Below are positions 1-13,720 of a stretch of 64,000 bases of DNA, piece by piece (positions within the stretch are counted from its first letter, which is position 1; each line of letters opens with the position of its first letter). Under the pieces are notes generated by a model. The model saw only the letters and a list, made by a program, of their open reading frames with translations. It made no database searches and had not been told where the DNA came from. The DNA is taken from contig OU744725.1 in NCBI GenBank assembly GCA_916613615.1, forward strand, positions 67,092,575 through 67,156,574. The letters are read 5' to 3'. Both the position numbers and the translations under genes were made by a program. This stretch comes from Steromphala cineraria. Taxonomy: Eukaryota; Mollusca; Gastropoda; Trochida; Trochidae.

Positions 1-19
1 TGACTTTCAGTTGATGGTT

Positions 20-368
20 CATTCTCTCCCCACAGAGGCATATCAAGTCATGTTGATTTAGCCTCTGTTATATTACGACGAGTTTGTGGGATAGAATGGG
101 AGATGCCTGATTGGAGGCAATCAAAATTAGTTGTGCAATCAGCGACGCTGTTCTTAAATCATCATTTTGGCTACTGAAACAAGGCAAAGGCATTGTGATA
201 TGAACCACCCTTTCCATGCGAGAAGCCTTGTCATTTGATAAAGAAATTCAAATGTATTGAGATGAAAGTTTTTTCCGCCAGGGGAAACTGCCGGAACCCA
301 CGAATTTCGGCGTAATAGAACAGAGGCTAAATCAACATGACTTGATCTGCCTCTGTGGGGAGAGAAGG
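20..368. mobile_element. Mutator-like MITE with long inverted ends
   Basis: The left arm (22-77) and right arm (311-366) are near-perfect inverted copies of about 56 bp. The element is flanked by the same 9-bp word, ttgatggtt, at 11-19 and 369-377. Long terminal inverted repeats with a 9-bp target duplication are the signature of Mutator-like (MULE) elements; hAT elements usually give 8 bp. The 230-bp centre has no coding capacity, so this is a non-autonomous copy. The arms and the duplication are seen directly; the superfamily is inferred. Confidence 0.7.
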
Positions 369-378
369 TTGATGGTTA

Positions 379-2990
379 TATCCTGTAATTTTTCCTAGAC
401 ACGTGATATTTCCTCAGAATTTCTGCTTCGACAATCTCAAATTCGTAGAAATTGATGGAAGAATTTTGTCCAACCTGTCTAAAAGGTGCTTTAAATCGAC
501 ATATTTTATTCACGTAATATTCATATTTTTGAAATATTTAACCCTTATCCGAAATGTTCTGTCGAGGAAACAGAATATCGTTAAAGCGATTATAACAGAT
601 ATAAAAATATGATAGGAAACCCCGATGGAAAAACTTATTCTTAAGAAACATGTTTCGTTTTTGTCTCCAAAAAATTTAGTGGACGTTTCTTTTGCCGTTG
701 TGTGTATATAAGTCCAAACGTTTGTTTTATTTCCGTGAAAAAAACACCATAATTTATATACAAAAAATAGAAAGCCTAAAACAATCAATCCCATTCTCTT
801 TATTTAATAAACTATAACTCTGTACGAAACGAATATTTGATTATTGACCATGGTTTTCTCATCGTCTGACTTTTTTCATTTTAAAAGATTAACTTTACGA
901 TGTTACGTTAGCAATCAGACATCTGGGTTATCACAACATGACTTTGCAGTGAAAAAAGTTTTAGACGTCTGACATTTATTTGATTACTGTTCACAACAAA
1001 ACATCAATTTAGGTTTATGCTATTTTTTCAAAATAAAATAAAGGTCTGCCGAATTGAACTGCAATGTCAGAGAAAAACAACAGCGGAAAATCCAAAATAG
1101 TTCGTTTGAAATATTGCAATTGAGAAAACCCGTTTACTCCATGTGCCTGACCGATACCCCTCAATGACCCAACCGATGGCTGATCATTTTGTCCACATAA
1201 TGTAATAGCATTCACACGCTGCCTTAGTTAAGATGCAGTTACTTGCACATGCGAAACGTGGATTTACTGCATTACGTGAGGAATCCATACAAACTCTGGA
1301 CTAATATTCTCTTCGTAAACACTCAGTTTGCAAAGATAACATCCTTGATGTACCGAACTTCCAATTGATTTTCATTTGTTGATATGCTTTATGGACTAAG
1401 TCAACAATGTTGAAATTAATTATTTACCCAAATCACGTTAAGGTTGACTAGCCACATATATTCAATTCTTGTGCAAACATCAATACGATTTATTAAAAAT
1501 ATTCCGCCTCCACTGCATACTAAGAGTATTGTTTGATTTCCATACGTTTCAACATCCTTCTCAATCAAATGTTTGATTTAAGAAGATTTTCCTTAAGCTT
1601 GTAAAAATTAGACTTGTTCCAACTCCGGATTATTTAAGTGTATACTGCTGTATTCCAAGCTTCAAATTTATGTTTCAAGTTTAAAGAGTATATTCATATT
1701 CAAGAGACATACATCTTTTCCCCATCGTAAAATTAACAACAAATCCACATGAAAATACCTTTTTCATTATTCAACAAGTCTCTGAGAACTCTCACCAACT
1801 GACGTTTTTGTTTTAATATAATTATCTTAATGTTGTTACGTTGACAATCAGACATCTGGATTGTAACAATTTCAACTACTGGCATTGATTAAATAACTTA
1901 AAGTATTCGCTTATACTTAAAATACTACACATTAAAAGTAATTTCAGAATTCAGGAAAAATCCTGGTCGTTGGTCGGCAAAGAAACAATAAATAAATAAA
2001 TTCTGAAACTATTGAATAATCTTACTCACCTTATTTTTAAAAATTGCTTACCTGTTTGATATCATTACAAAAATGTTGTTAATTTAAGAAATAAATTTCA
2101 TGTGTTTGTCAAAGCAGTTATAATCTTTTTTAAACTCGTAAGTTATTAAGGGAAATTCTGATTTCAAAATGTACTGAAATTTTCAATTCAATGCAAAATG
2201 AAATGAAAATAAAACAACTGTATGACGTCTTTGTAACAGCCCTAACAGCCAACCACATTAGTGCGGTTTCCCTTATTTGAGTTAGCTAACAAAAAGTAGT
2301 TAACATTTGAGAATTTTCTAATTAACTGTTTGATCGCTAATAATGTTATCAAGTACAAGAGTTTTTTTTGTGTGAAAACAGTTTTGAAATGAAATTTTTT
2401 TTCAACACTGACTGGACTTTAGTGAATTTCTGACAGGGAATTTCTTCTATCACTATTCAAAGCAAAGTTGTTGTATGCTTTGCACATCTTTAAGTTTTAG
2501 TTCATTACGTGAAAGTGCATTTCTAGTTTATTGGGAGAAAGTGAATTTCCGGTTCTGATATCGACAGGAAGACTATGCATGCGTCAGTGTCGATATTGTG
2601 CGGAAGCTTGAATATTAATATTATTTAAAGGGTCATTCTTCAGAACTCTGACGTTAAACAGCGCAAGAGTCGTTGTTCTAAAACCAAATTCAAGCAGTGT
2701 AAGAGTCGTTGTTCTACAACCAAATTCAAACCAAGTGTATCATTGTGTTTTCATCACTGCGCAACGCAAGACTGTTGAATTACTTCTAATGTTCACAGGA
2801 CATTGTTTTGTTAAATCAGCAGTCACAATTGAAAATGTTATTTTGAGTAACCTCCACTAAGGGGTTAACGAAATGTAGACTGGTTACATGACCTTGTTAA
2901 ATCCAATCAGAATGGAACTTCAATCAATATGCATCTAATGCTGCCATACCTGAGTGGTGCCACGTGCACCTGCAAACTTCTACTACTACT
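379..2990. other. AT-rich intergenic DNA with decayed repeat traces
   Basis: No gene is visible; open frames are short and unlike known proteins. Two places, about 880-935 and 1790-1870, resemble the end of the E module seen at 6900-6990 (shared words such as 'gttacgtt', 'caatcagacatctgg'). This suggests the tandem array once extended further left and has decayed. 'gcagtgtaagagtcgttgttct' style repeats at about 2660-2720 form a short imperfect direct duplication. Confidence 0.4.
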
Positions 2991-4165
2991 GCTTTATATT
3001 CCTCTACCAATCAACAGGGAATTGACGTTTTTGCATACGAAGCTAATCGAAGGGTCAATTGTTGTGTCTCGTCAAAGATAGTGTCTTAAAGTAGAAAATG
3101 CAAGTGTTGAATTTGTATCTAATAATTTTAGACTTTGAAGACATTGCAGAGGATATTTTAAAAACCTTTTAAAGTTGATAATTCACAGTAGCTTAATCAC
3201 AAGCAAATAGAAGGTCAGGTCAAATCATAGGAATGATCTAAATTCCAAACCTCGCTCACTAACCATGTATGATTATAGTTGTCAGTGAGCGAATATTGGA
3301 CTTAGGACGTAATATAGGGAATACCAGTCCCTGTTGGTGAATAACTCGATAAAGTAAGTTTTTCCCCACAAATTTGGAACATGTAAATAATAAAAAGAAA
3401 ATACTGAATAACCTTTGTCTCTCTGCCTTGAAGTTTTTTTTTCATTCATTGCAATTCAGGAATCGCAAACTGTTTTATTTTTCTGGTATGGCAAATCGCC
3501 AAATAGGTTTTATGTTGTAACATTGTTAGTCTTAACACTGTCTGAATAGATTTAGAATCTATTGATAAAGAAATTGAAATATATTGATGCCAGACAGAAG
3601 CCGAGAAGAGAAGTCTTCCAAGACCTAATAGCTTTGATTTATTTATTATATTGAGACTATGTTTGTCTATGACCAACTTCAAACCCCTTTTCATGTAACG
3701 ATTTGTGTTGTTCAAGCTTTTGAGAAGCATTTCCCATTGAAAGTGGTGACAACTTAACCATCCTACTATATAGAAAGGTACATTAGAGCATGATCAAGCC
3801 TTTACATTCAAGTTCCTTTCTCTATGGTACTGTTACTATTTTTTTTTAGAAAATGAAAGAATAACATTAAGTTGAAAAAATGTATTGCCATTGCAAGATA
3901 ATATTTTCTACGACGTACCTAGTTGGATTGTTTTGTGAACTGTTCATACAATGCCTGCCAAATTATGATACTGTCCAACCCGTAATTACAAAACGATATG
4001 ATTGAATGTAGTGATTTGAATAATGAGAGTGTACTCTGCCCCTCTCAGGAGTTTGAACTACATACTTCTGTAACTCGGGAAAGCCTCCTATATAGAGGAT
4101 ATGTCGTTACATTAATATTATCAAGATCCATTTTCTGTGGGTATTGTTTCACATATTCTCTTAAA
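2991..4165. repeat. G module, most diverged copy (copy 0)
   Basis: This stretch aligns with 7020-8160, 11580-12755 and 16317-17140. Shared landmarks are the 'ttgttgtgt.tcgtcaaagata' segment, 'tatggcaaatcgccaaa', 'gtcttaacactgtctgaatagattta', and 'caggagtttgaactacatacttctgtaac' (split here for reading). It is more diverged than the other three are from each other, so it is the oldest visible copy. No conserved frame runs through the four copies. Confidence 0.7.
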
Positions 4166-4474
4166 TTAGAAAAAATATACATTTTAGTGTTGTTCTAGCT
4201 AGAAAAACAAAATAGAAGAAGTTCTTTAAGCTTTTATGCTTTAGCACAAGCGAGATAGATATTTGCTTCAAGGTCAATTTCCTCACTTGAGAATTTGCCT
4301 TTACCTGCATTACAAACTGAAATAAAATCCAGTACCCCTTGATTTAACGTCATAAATAAAAACACATTTCAGTTATTTTGTATATCCCCTGATTCAAACT
4401 CTGTACAAACACCGAAATGACATTTGAGCACTGATTGATGGAGCTAATAAAAGAGAGCACAACACCACAGAATC

Positions 4475-4613
4475 TGCTCCACAGTAACTCTCCTCCAGAA
4501 ATACATCTCCTTTTCCTGTGCAGGACAGACAGAACCAGGAGAGGAAACTGTTTTCAAGACAAGACAACTCTAATTGATTCTTCCTTCCTGTCCATCGGAA
4601 ATAGTCTGTTTTA
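4475..4613. repeat. GGAA module 1 (D type)
   Basis: First of 16 copies of a recurrent module. Order of landmarks: 'cttttcctgtgcagg', 'gagaggaaactg', 'gacaactctaatt', 'ttccttcctg', 'cggaaatag', 'tctgtttta'. Plus-strand frame reads through in places but is not long. Confidence 0.75.
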
Positions 4614-5258
4614 GGTAGACGCTGGTTGACTTAAAATCAATAACACTCTTAGAAATGAGTGTTATTGAGGGAATTGATATGGCCTTGAATATTTCATACA
4701 ACTAGTGAGTATGTATTTTTTACGTAGAATGCCAGCATTTGAACATTAAATGAGGCATAATCATCATTAAACACGTGAAAATGTCTCTTTTTGCTTTGGA
4801 ATGTAGAGTTCAATTTCAGTGAGTTGATTTGACCTTAAATCAGTTGATATGTTTTATGGCATGCATCGACGACAAATATCTTTTAATGAACGAAAATCTG
4901 TATTGCTTAATAATGATTAAAATATATTGAAGGTTAAAACTTAAAACTGACATAATTATCATCTATGATACATGTTTTAATAATCTAATTGATAACAATA
5001 CGCTCGTATGATTGCAAGTTATATAGCTCTATTCAATGAATCATATATGCAAATTGAGTGCATATGTTCAAAATGCAAAGTTCATTTTTAATCCAATTTT
5101 ATAACAAAACCCTCATAGTCATGACCTTGAAAACTCGAAATCGTAATTTATGCATGCAAGTATTTCAGTTTTTGGTGAATCATATATGAGAATTGGATCA
5201 GCAATGATTTATTTATTGCTGAAATCTTGCAGCACCTTTAAAACTTCTAGATACAAGT

Positions 5259-5387
5259 CGCCTCCAGGAATAAATCTCCACTTCCTGTGCGGCATCAACA
5301 GAGCGAGAGAGAGGAAACCATTCAGATACAAGACATCTCCAATCAATTCTACCTTCCTGACAATCAGAAATGGTCTGTTTAACTTGG
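5259..5387. repeat. GGAA module 2 (E type)
   Basis: E-type copy: 'cttcctgtgcggcatcaac', 'gagagaggaaacc', then 'ccttcctgacaatcagaaatgg'. Lies in a frame open from 5150 to 5536 on the plus strand, which overlaps a minus-strand open frame at 5209-5469. The overlap makes either unlikely to be a real protein. Confidence 0.75.
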
Positions 5388-5597
5388 TATCCGTCAATGA
5401 AAACTCAAAATACATTGAATACAATAAATCTAAAGGTTTATTTAATTTTATCTCTATCAGTAACATCATGATTTTGATGCAACATGATAAGCATCAATAT
5501 TCTGCATGTAAAGAACGTGACATGGCACTTCAATAGCAAGACAGAGTCAATTAAACAAATATAACAGGATTTCTTGTCTAAATCTGAGTTGAAACTA

Positions 5598-5750
5598 CAC
5601 TAGAACACGGATATAGCGAACCCTCGGATATAGCCAACAAATTCTCAAGTTCCGTCCCTATGTAATATCATTAAGATTATATGCGTATAGCGAACACCGG
5701 ATAACTCAATTCTTTGGTCCCTTGGAGTTCGTTATATCCGAGTTCTACTG
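5598..5750. mobile_element. pogo/Tigger-like MITE, copy 1
   Basis: A 153-bp element flanked by TA on both sides (5596-5597 and 5751-5752). Ends are cactagaac...gttctactg; the left end has one substitution from CAGTAGAAC. Inverted repeats of about 24 bp contain 'cggatataacgaac'. CAGT-initial inverted ends with TA target duplication are typical of pogo/Tigger elements of the Tc1/mariner superfamily. No transposase. Confidence 0.85.
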
Positions 5751-8509
5751 TAATTGCTTTTCCCTAATGATTCATGTTATGGTTTTATTTTTCTAACGTC
5801 TATCAGATACAAAATGTTAAATGTGTATATATGATCATTGCAATCAGAGGTTTGAAGATTAATTTTTAGGAACGCCTCAAAGTAAAATGTTACATATTGA
5901 AAAATACATATTTGGGTAAAGATACTTTTGTACGTTTGATTAAAACATTTAAAAACTCTAATACAAAATTAAGTATATTTGTACAATTCTATACACATCA
6001 ACTTAATTATCTATCTTAGATTTGACAATTTACTTTGCTGTAAGAAGCAGTGATTATAATAAACACTTAGTTAATCAACAGTTCTTTGGATATTAAATAT
6101 CTATTAATAATTGATCTGATTTTCCTGAAGTAATCGTGCTTGAATAAGAAAGCCATTTCAATTGCCTTTCGAAAAGATAATTGAAATTGAGGATAAAATT
6201 TGAATAAGCTTTCTTTTAATATTTATCCGACTTTGCTTGCAAAAAAAAGGACTAACCCATTTAATCAAACTTATCAATTTGATTTAACTGAAAATAATTT
6301 TTCAATTATGAACATTCTTTAAAGCATCAGTTGAAAATGCACGAATCTGATGCTTCTCAAATTGAAAACAGTGAACTTTGGTTGTGATGCGAATTGGACT
6401 TAATGTCTCAAAACTTTTTTGTATGTAGAGATTGAATTCAAAATGATTAACTTGATGTAATTTAGAATACAGCTTTTCAATTACTGACAATTTTAAGCAA
6501 ATTATATTTTGCTTTTCAGATTTTGTTGTTTTTTAAACTAAGAAGTAAAATGGACCTTTGGCCAATAGATAAAAATGAAATGACAAACTTGATTTAAAAT
6601 ATGTTTATACGCTTATTCAGTTACGTGGTCAGCGATACAACTGTACAAGTTTTCAGTAGATATTCATCATGAACCAATATTCATTCATGTGCATGATTCA
6701 GTACTCAAATACCATCCCTAGTTAACTAAAATGTTTATCATCAGATAATGTAAAACCTTACTACTCATTTGAAATTCTATTATCAGTATGGTATATGTCT
6801 TTCTCTTTTATTTAGAGTTCCTATGAAATGTTTTCCTTCTAAAAAGTGAATTGATTACAATTTCGTAACATGCGACTTAACAGCAAAAACTGTTGAATCT
6901 TTAAAGAACCCTTATCCACTGACTCTCTTGTTTTAAAATTATTACCTTTATGCTGTAACGTTGGAAATAAAACATCTGGATTATAACAATGAAAATGTCT
7001 AATAGAATAACCGCTTTATATTCCACTAGGATGTTATTCCAAGGATGTGACTTTTTTTGCATACAAAGCCAATGGAAAGGTCACTTGTTGTGTTTCGTCA
7101 AAGATAGGGTGTCTTAAACTAGAAAAATATAAGTACTAAAATCGTAACTGAATCATTAAACCTTGAAGACATTGTGGAGGCTACTTTTTCAAACATAAAC
7201 ATCTCAAACTTGATCATTGATAGTAGCCTCATCACATGTATATAGAAAGTCAGGTGAAATCATAGAAATGGTGTTGATGATATATATGTTTAAATTCCAA
7301 AATATGGTCACTTACAGTGTATAACGACATATTATAGGGAAAAGCAGTTCCTGTTGGTCAATAACTGAATAAAGTTTTTTGGACAAATTTGGAACATGTA
7401 ATTAATTAAAAGCAACGGAATACAATGTGTCTTTCTGCCTTTAAGTGCGACTAAAGTACAGCTCATTCATTCATTGCTATTAAGGGAACTGCACACTCTT
7501 TCAACTATCTAGTATGGCAAATCGCCAAAGAGATGTTATGTTGTAACATTGTTAGTCTTAACACTGTCTGAATAGATTAAGAAAGTATTGATAAGGGAAG
7601 TGAAATATATTGATGCCATACAGAAGCAAAGAAAAAAAGTCTTCCAAGATCTAAATTTTCATTGATTTCATAATATTGAGAAGATGTTTGTCTACAGTGT
7701 AACATGACCAAATTAAAACCATTTTTAAGCTGTTAAGTAACATTTCCAATTGAAGTGATTACAACTTAACTGGTATCTATCAAAATAGAAGATACTGTAG
7801 AGAGGTACATTGGGGCACGATTGAGCTTTTACATTTAAGTTTGTTTCTCTTAATGGTACCGTGATACATATTTTTCAGGAAATGAAAGAATAACATTAGG
7901 ATGAAAAAAATGTATTACCATTGCAGGACAATATTTCTTACCATGACAGATCTTGTTGGATTGTTTTGTGAAGTGTTTATACAATGCCTGCCAAATTTTA
8001 AGTAAGTATCTCACAAAACGATATGCTGGACTGTAATGATTTGAATAATAAGATTATGCTCTGTCCCTTGCAGGAGTTTGAACTACATACTTCTGTAACT
8101 TGGGGAAGCCTCCTTTATAGAGGATATGTCGTTACATTAATGTTATCAAGATTCATTTTCTGTGGGTATTGTTGCACGTATTCTCTTAAATAAGAATTTT
8201 TTTAGACATTTTCGTGTTGTCGTAGTAAGAAACACACACATATTAGAATCTCTTGATGCTTTTATGGTTAAACACGAGCATGATAGACATTTGCTTAAAG
8301 GATTTTTTTATTACCTACATTACAAACTGAAGAAAATAATAACAGAACCAATTGATTTAATGTCATAAATAACAACACATTTCAGGAATTTTGTTACCCA
8401 GGTATCTCCCCTGATTCAAACTCTGTACAAACACCGACATGACATGACAGACACTTTAGCACTTATTGATCGATGAAGCTAATAAAAAAAGAGCACAGCA
8501 CCAAAGGAT

Positions 8510-8650
8510 CTGCTCCACAGAAACTCTCCTCCAGAAATAACTCCCCCTTCCTGTGCAGGACCAACATAACCAAGAGAGGAAACTGTTTTCAAGACAGGAC
8601 AACTCTAATTAATTCTTCCTTCCTGACCATCGGAAATAATCTGTTTTACT
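8510..8650. repeat. GGAA module 3 (D type)
   Basis: Best-preserved D-type copy on the plus strand; a 65-codon frame at 8473-8670 covers it completely. Landmark order is as in module 1, with 'accatcggaaataatctg' at the right. Confidence 0.75.
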
Positions 8651-9055
8651 TAGACACTGGTTGGCTGTAAAATCAATTACACTGCCAGTAAAAACCTCAA
8701 AGTACTGGAATAAGGAATCTGATAGAATAAGGAACAGATAGTTACAGGTGTACATTGTATTGTAAAGCTTATTCATAAAACAAATAATTTCAGCAACCAT
8801 GTTTTTCTTATAATCTATTGGGTTTACACCTTACATATCATGTTCATGACTTGAAACAAGCTATTATTGATCATTCAATTTTGATACTCATGCGAAGATA
8901 ATTTGATATTCAAGTAATAACTTTGACAAATGTCATCTGAGATATGTATGTTTATAAATCTGACACACTGAATCAATAAATGATTGTTCAACGGAGCTTA
9001 TAGAAAAATTATTAAGTATCCAGTACCTCAAAACTGTACAGAAACAAACAAAAAT

Positions 9056-9140
9056 GCGGAAGAAGGATCCGTTTAAGAGACAAGACAACTTTTATTTCCT
9101 CCTGACCAGTAGACATTGTCTGTTTTACCTAGACTATGGT
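9056..9140. repeat. GGAA module 4 (short D2 type)
   Basis: Short version: keeps 'gcggaagaagg', 'agacaagacaac', 'tttcctcctgacc' and 'tgtctgttttac', but lacks the left 'cttcctgtgcagg' part. Followed by 'cacctgcactacaaacc', which also follows modules 7, 12 and 15 in slightly changed form. Confidence 0.65.
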
Positions 9141-9815
9141 TAGCAAAAACTCAATTTCACCTGCACTACAAACCTTAAGATACAGGAATAAGGGGTCTGA
9201 TAAAGTGAGGAGTTGTTGGTTTATAAAATTATAAAGGGCGTTATAATGGTCTTAAATATTTCATACAACTAGTAAGTAAGTGTATTTTGTAGGTAGAATG
9301 CCAGCTTTTGAACATTACAATCATCAAACACGTGAAAATGTATCTTTTCGCATCTGGTGAGAAGAGTTCAATTTCAGTGATTTGATTTGACCTTAACTCA
9401 GTTGATATGTTTTAAGGCATGCATCAACGACAAATTTCTTTTAATGAAGGAAAGTCTGTATTGCTTTAGAATGATTAAAATATATTGAAGGTTAGAACCT
9501 AAAATCGGCATAATTATCATCTGATACATGCTTTAATAATCTAGTTGATAACAATACGCTTGTATGATTGCAAGTTATATAGCTATTCAATGAATCATAT
9601 ATGCAAATTGGGTGCTTAAGTTGAAAATGCAAAGTTCTTTTTTAATCCAATTTTATAACAAAACCCTCATAGTCATGACCTCGAAAGCTTGAAATCGTAA
9701 TTTATGCATGCTAGTATTTCAGTTTTTTGGTGAATAATATATGAGAATTGGATCAGCAATGATTTATATATTGCTGAAATCTTGCATCACCTTTTAACAA
9801 TTCTAGATAGAAGTC

Positions 9816-9943
9816 GCCTCCAGTAATAACTCTCTACTTCCTGTGTGGCATCAACAGAGCGAGAGAGAGGAAGCCATTCAGATACAAGACATCTCCAATC
9901 AATTCTTCCTTCCTGACAATCGGAAATGGTCTGTTTAACTTGG
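9816..9943. repeat. GGAA module 5 (E type)
   Basis: Nearly the same as module 2 with a few substitutions; 'ccttcctgacaatcggaaat' is intact here. A minus-strand open frame at 9834-10025 matches that of module 2 but ends earlier. Confidence 0.75.
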
Positions 9944-10153
9944 TAGCTGTCAATAAAAACTCAAAATACATTGAATACAAGCAATCTAACAGTTTATTTA
10001 ATTTTATCTCTATCAGTAACATCATGATTTTGATGCAACATGATAAGCATCAATATTCTGCATGTAAAGAACGTGACATGGCACATCATTAGCAAGACAG
10101 AGTCAATTAAACAAATATAACAGGATTTCTTGTCTAAATCTGAGTTGAAACTA

Positions 10154-10306
10154 CAGTAGAACACGGATATAGTGAACCCTCGGATATAGCGAACAAATTC
10201 TCAAGTTCCGTCCCTATGTAATATCATTAAGATTATATGCATATAGCGAACACCGGATAACTCAATTCTTTGGTCCCTTGGAGTTCGTTATATCCGAGTT
10301 CTACTG
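10154..10306. mobile_element. pogo/Tigger-like MITE, copy 2
   Basis: Same 153-bp element at the same place in unit A2, with the intact left end cagtagaac and TA duplications at 10152-10153 and 10307-10308. It was copied by the tandem duplication, not by a new transposition, because its surroundings are also duplicated. Confidence 0.85.
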
Positions 10307-13106
10307 TAATTGCTTTTCCCTAATGATTCATGTTATGGTTTTATTTTTCTAACGTCTATCAGATACAAAAAGTTAAATGTGTATATATGATCATTGCAAT
10401 CAGATGTTTGAAGATTAATTTTTAAGAACGCCTCAAAGTAAAAGGTTACATATTGAAAATTACATATTTGGGTAAAGATACTTTTGTACGTTTGATTAAA
10501 ACATTTAAAAACTCTAATACAAAATTAGGTATATTTGTACAATTCTATAATGAAGTACACATCAAATTAATTATCTATCTTAGATTTGACAATTTACTTT
10601 GCTGTAAGAAGCAGTGATTATAATAAACACTTAGTTAATCAACAGTTCTTTGGATATTAAATATTTATTAATAATTGATCTGATTTTCCTGAAGTAATCG
10701 TGTTTGAATAAGAAAGCCATTTCAATTGCCTTTCGAAAAGATAATTGAAATTGAGGATAACATTTGAATAAGCTTTCTTTTAATATTTATCCGACTTTGC
10801 TTGCAAAAAAAAAGAACTAACCAATTTAATCAAACTTATCAATTTGATTTAACTGAAATTTTTTTTTCAATTATGAACATTCTCTAAAGCATCAGTTGAA
10901 AATGCACGAATCTGATGCTTCTCAAATTGAAAACAGTGAACTTTGGTTGTGATGCGAATTGGACTAAATGTCTCAAAACTTTTTTGTATGTAGAGATTGA
11001 ATTCAAAATGATTAACTTGATGTAATTTAGAATACAACTTTTCAATTACTGACAATTCTAAGCAAATTATATTTTGCTTTTCAGATTTTGTTGTTTTTTA
11101 AACTAAGAAGAAAAATGGACCTTTGGCCAATAGATAAAAATGAAATGACAAACTTGATTTAAAATATGTTTATACGCTTATTCAGTTACGTGGTCAGCGA
11201 TACAACTGTACAAGTTTTCAGTAGATATTCATCATGAACCAATATTCATTCATGTGCATGATTCAGTACTCAAATACTATCCCTAGTTAACTAAAATGTT
11301 TATCATCAGATAATGTAAAACCTTACTACTCATTTGAAATTCTATTATCAGTATGGTATATGTCTTTCTCTTTTATTTAGAGTTCCTATGAAATGTTTTC
11401 CTTCTAAAAAATGAATTGATTACAATTTCGTAACATGCTACTTAACAGCAAAAACTGTTGAATCTTTAAAGAACCCTTATCCACTGACTCTCTTGTTTTA
11501 AAATTATTACCTTTACGCTGTTACGTTGGAAATAAAACATCTGAATTATAACAATGAAAATTTCTAATAGAATAACTGCTTTATATTCCACTAGGATGTT
11601 ATTCCAAGGATGTGACTTTTTTAGCATACAAAGCCAATGGAAAGGTCACTTGTTGTGTTTCATCAAAGATAGGGTGTCTTAAACTAGAAAAATATAAGTA
11701 CTAAAATCGTAACTGAATCATTAAACCTTGAAGACATTGTGGAGGCTATTTTTTCAAACATAAACATCTCAAACTTGATCATTGATAGTAGCCTCATCAC
11801 ATGTATATAGAAAGTCAGGTGAAATCATAGAAATGGTGTTGATGATAATGATATGTTTAAATTAAAAAATATGGTCACTTACAGTGTATTGCGACATATT
11901 ATAGGGAAAATCAGTTCCTGTTGGTCAATAACTGGATAAAGTGTTTTGGACAAATTTGGAACATGTAATTAATTAAAAGCAAATACGGATTAAACTTTGT
12001 CTTTCTGCCTTTAAGTGCGACTAAAGTACAGCTCATTCATTCATTGCTATTCAGGGAACTGCACACTCTTTCAACTATCTAGTATGGCAAATCGCCAAAG
12101 AGATGTTATGTTGTAACATTATTAGTCTTAACACTGTCTGAATAGATTTAGAAAGTATTGATAAGGGAATTGAAATATATTAATGCCATACAGAAGCAAA
12201 GAAAAGAAGTCTTCCAAGATTTGTTTCATTGGTTTAATTATATTGAGAAGATGTTTGTCTACAGTGTAACATGACCAAATTAAAACCATTTTCCATGTTT
12301 AAACTTGTGTTGTTCAAGCTGTTCAGTAACATTTCCAATTAAAGTGATTACAACTTTACTGGTATCACACTGCAAAATAGATGATACCGTAGAAAGGTAC
12401 ATTGGGTCATGATTGAGCTTTTACATTTAAGTTTGTTTCTGTACTGTGATACATATTTTGCAGGAAATGAAAAAATAACATTAAGATGAAAAAACTGTAT
12501 TACCATTGCAGGGCAATATTTCTTACCATGACGGACCTTGTTGGATTGTTTTGTGAAGTGTTCATACAATGCCTGCCAAATTGTAAGTAAGTATCTTACA
12601 AAACGATATGATGGACTGTAATGATTTGAATAATGAGATTGTGCCTGTCCCTTGCAGGAGTTTGAACTACATACTTCTGTACCCAGGGAAAGCCTCCTAT
12701 ATAGAGGATATGTCGTTACATTAATATTATCAAGATTCATTTTCTGTGGGTATTTTTGCACGTATTCTCTCAAATAAGTAAAATCTTAGACATTTTCGTG
12801 TTGTCTTAGTATGAAACACACACATATTAGAATCTCTTGATGCTTTTATGCTTAACACAAGCATGATAGATATTTGCTTCGAAGACAATTTCTTCACTTT
12901 GGCATTTTTTCTTAACCTACATTACAAACTGAAGAAAAGTATAACAGTAACCATTGATTTAATGTCATAGATACAAACACATTTCAGGAATTTTGTAACC
13001 AGGGTATCTCCCCTGATTCAAACTCTGTACAAACACAGAAATGCCAGACATTTAGCACTTATTGATCAATGGAGCTAATAAAAAGAGAAGAAGGCAACAC
13101 AGGATG

Positions 13107-13246
13107 TGCTCCACAGTAACTCTCCTCCAGAAATAACTCTCTCTTCCTGTGCAGGACCAACAGAACCAAGAGAGGAAACTGTTTTCAAGACAGGACACCT
13201 CTAATTCATTCTTCCTTCCTGACCATCGGAAATAGTCTGTTTTACT
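13107..13246. repeat. GGAA module 6 (D type)
   Basis: D-type copy. The minus strand is open through it (13052-13351), but the same minus-strand frame is stopped or shifted in other copies. Confidence 0.75.
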
Positions 13247-13650
13247 TAGACACTGGTTGACTGTTAAATCAATAACACGGCCAGTAAAAACCTCAAAGTA
13301 CTGGAATAAGGAATCTGATAGAATGAGGGGCCGATAGTTATAAGTGTACATTGTACTTTAAAGCTTATTCATAAGACAAATAATTTCTGCAAACATATTT
13401 TTCTTATTCTATTGTGATTACACCTTACGTATCATATTTATGACTTGAAACAAGCTATTATGTAATCATTCAATTTTGATACTCATACAAAGATAATTTG
13501 ATATTCAAGTCATAATTTTGACACATGTCATCTGAGATATGTATGATAATAAATCTGACACACTGAATCACTGACTGATTGTTCAATGGAGCTTATAAAC
13601 AAATTATTAAGTATCCAGTACCTCAAAACAGTACAGAAACAAACAGAAAT

Positions 13651-13720
13651 GCGGAAGAAGGATGCATTTAAGAGACAAGACTTCCGGACCAATAGACATT
13701 GTCTGTTTTACCTAGACTAT
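13651..13720. repeat. GGAA module 7 (short D2 type)
   Basis: The shortest copy: the 'ttccttcctg' part is reduced to 'cttccggacc', so one GGAA pair is partly lost. It keeps 'gcggaagaagga' and 'tgtctgttttacc'. Confidence 0.6.

Larger units (their letters stand above)
4166..8160. repeat. Tandem unit A1 (modules D-E-G)
   Basis: First complete unit of the left tandem array. D runs about 4166-5100, E about 5100-7000, G about 7000-8160. It matches unit A2 closely: 6061-6210 against 10624-10773 differ at only three positions. It carries one pogo-like MITE (5598-5750) and two copies of the GGAA-rich module. The short third GGAA module found in A2 and A3 is missing, so the D part here is shortened. 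No gene is recognised. Confidence 0.8.
8161..12755. repeat. Tandem unit A2 (modules D-E-G)
   Basis: Second complete unit, about 4.6 kb. D about 8161-9700 (longer than in A1 because it keeps the short third GGAA module), E about 9700-11560, G about 11560-12755. The start of the pogo-like MITE is 4556 bp from that in A1, giving the local period. The 141-residue minus-strand open frame at 12348-12773 lies in G and is broken in the sister copies. Confidence 0.8.

Noticed and set aside
5150..5536. 128-codon plus-strand open frame over GGAA module 2
   Set aside because: It overlaps an open minus-strand frame, and sister copies at 9.7 and 14.7 kb are shorter or shifted.
12348..12773. 141-codon minus-strand open frame
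   Set aside because: It lies across the G/D junction of unit A2; the same sequence in A1, A3 and at 3.0-4.2 kb has stops and frameshifts. No domain recognised.
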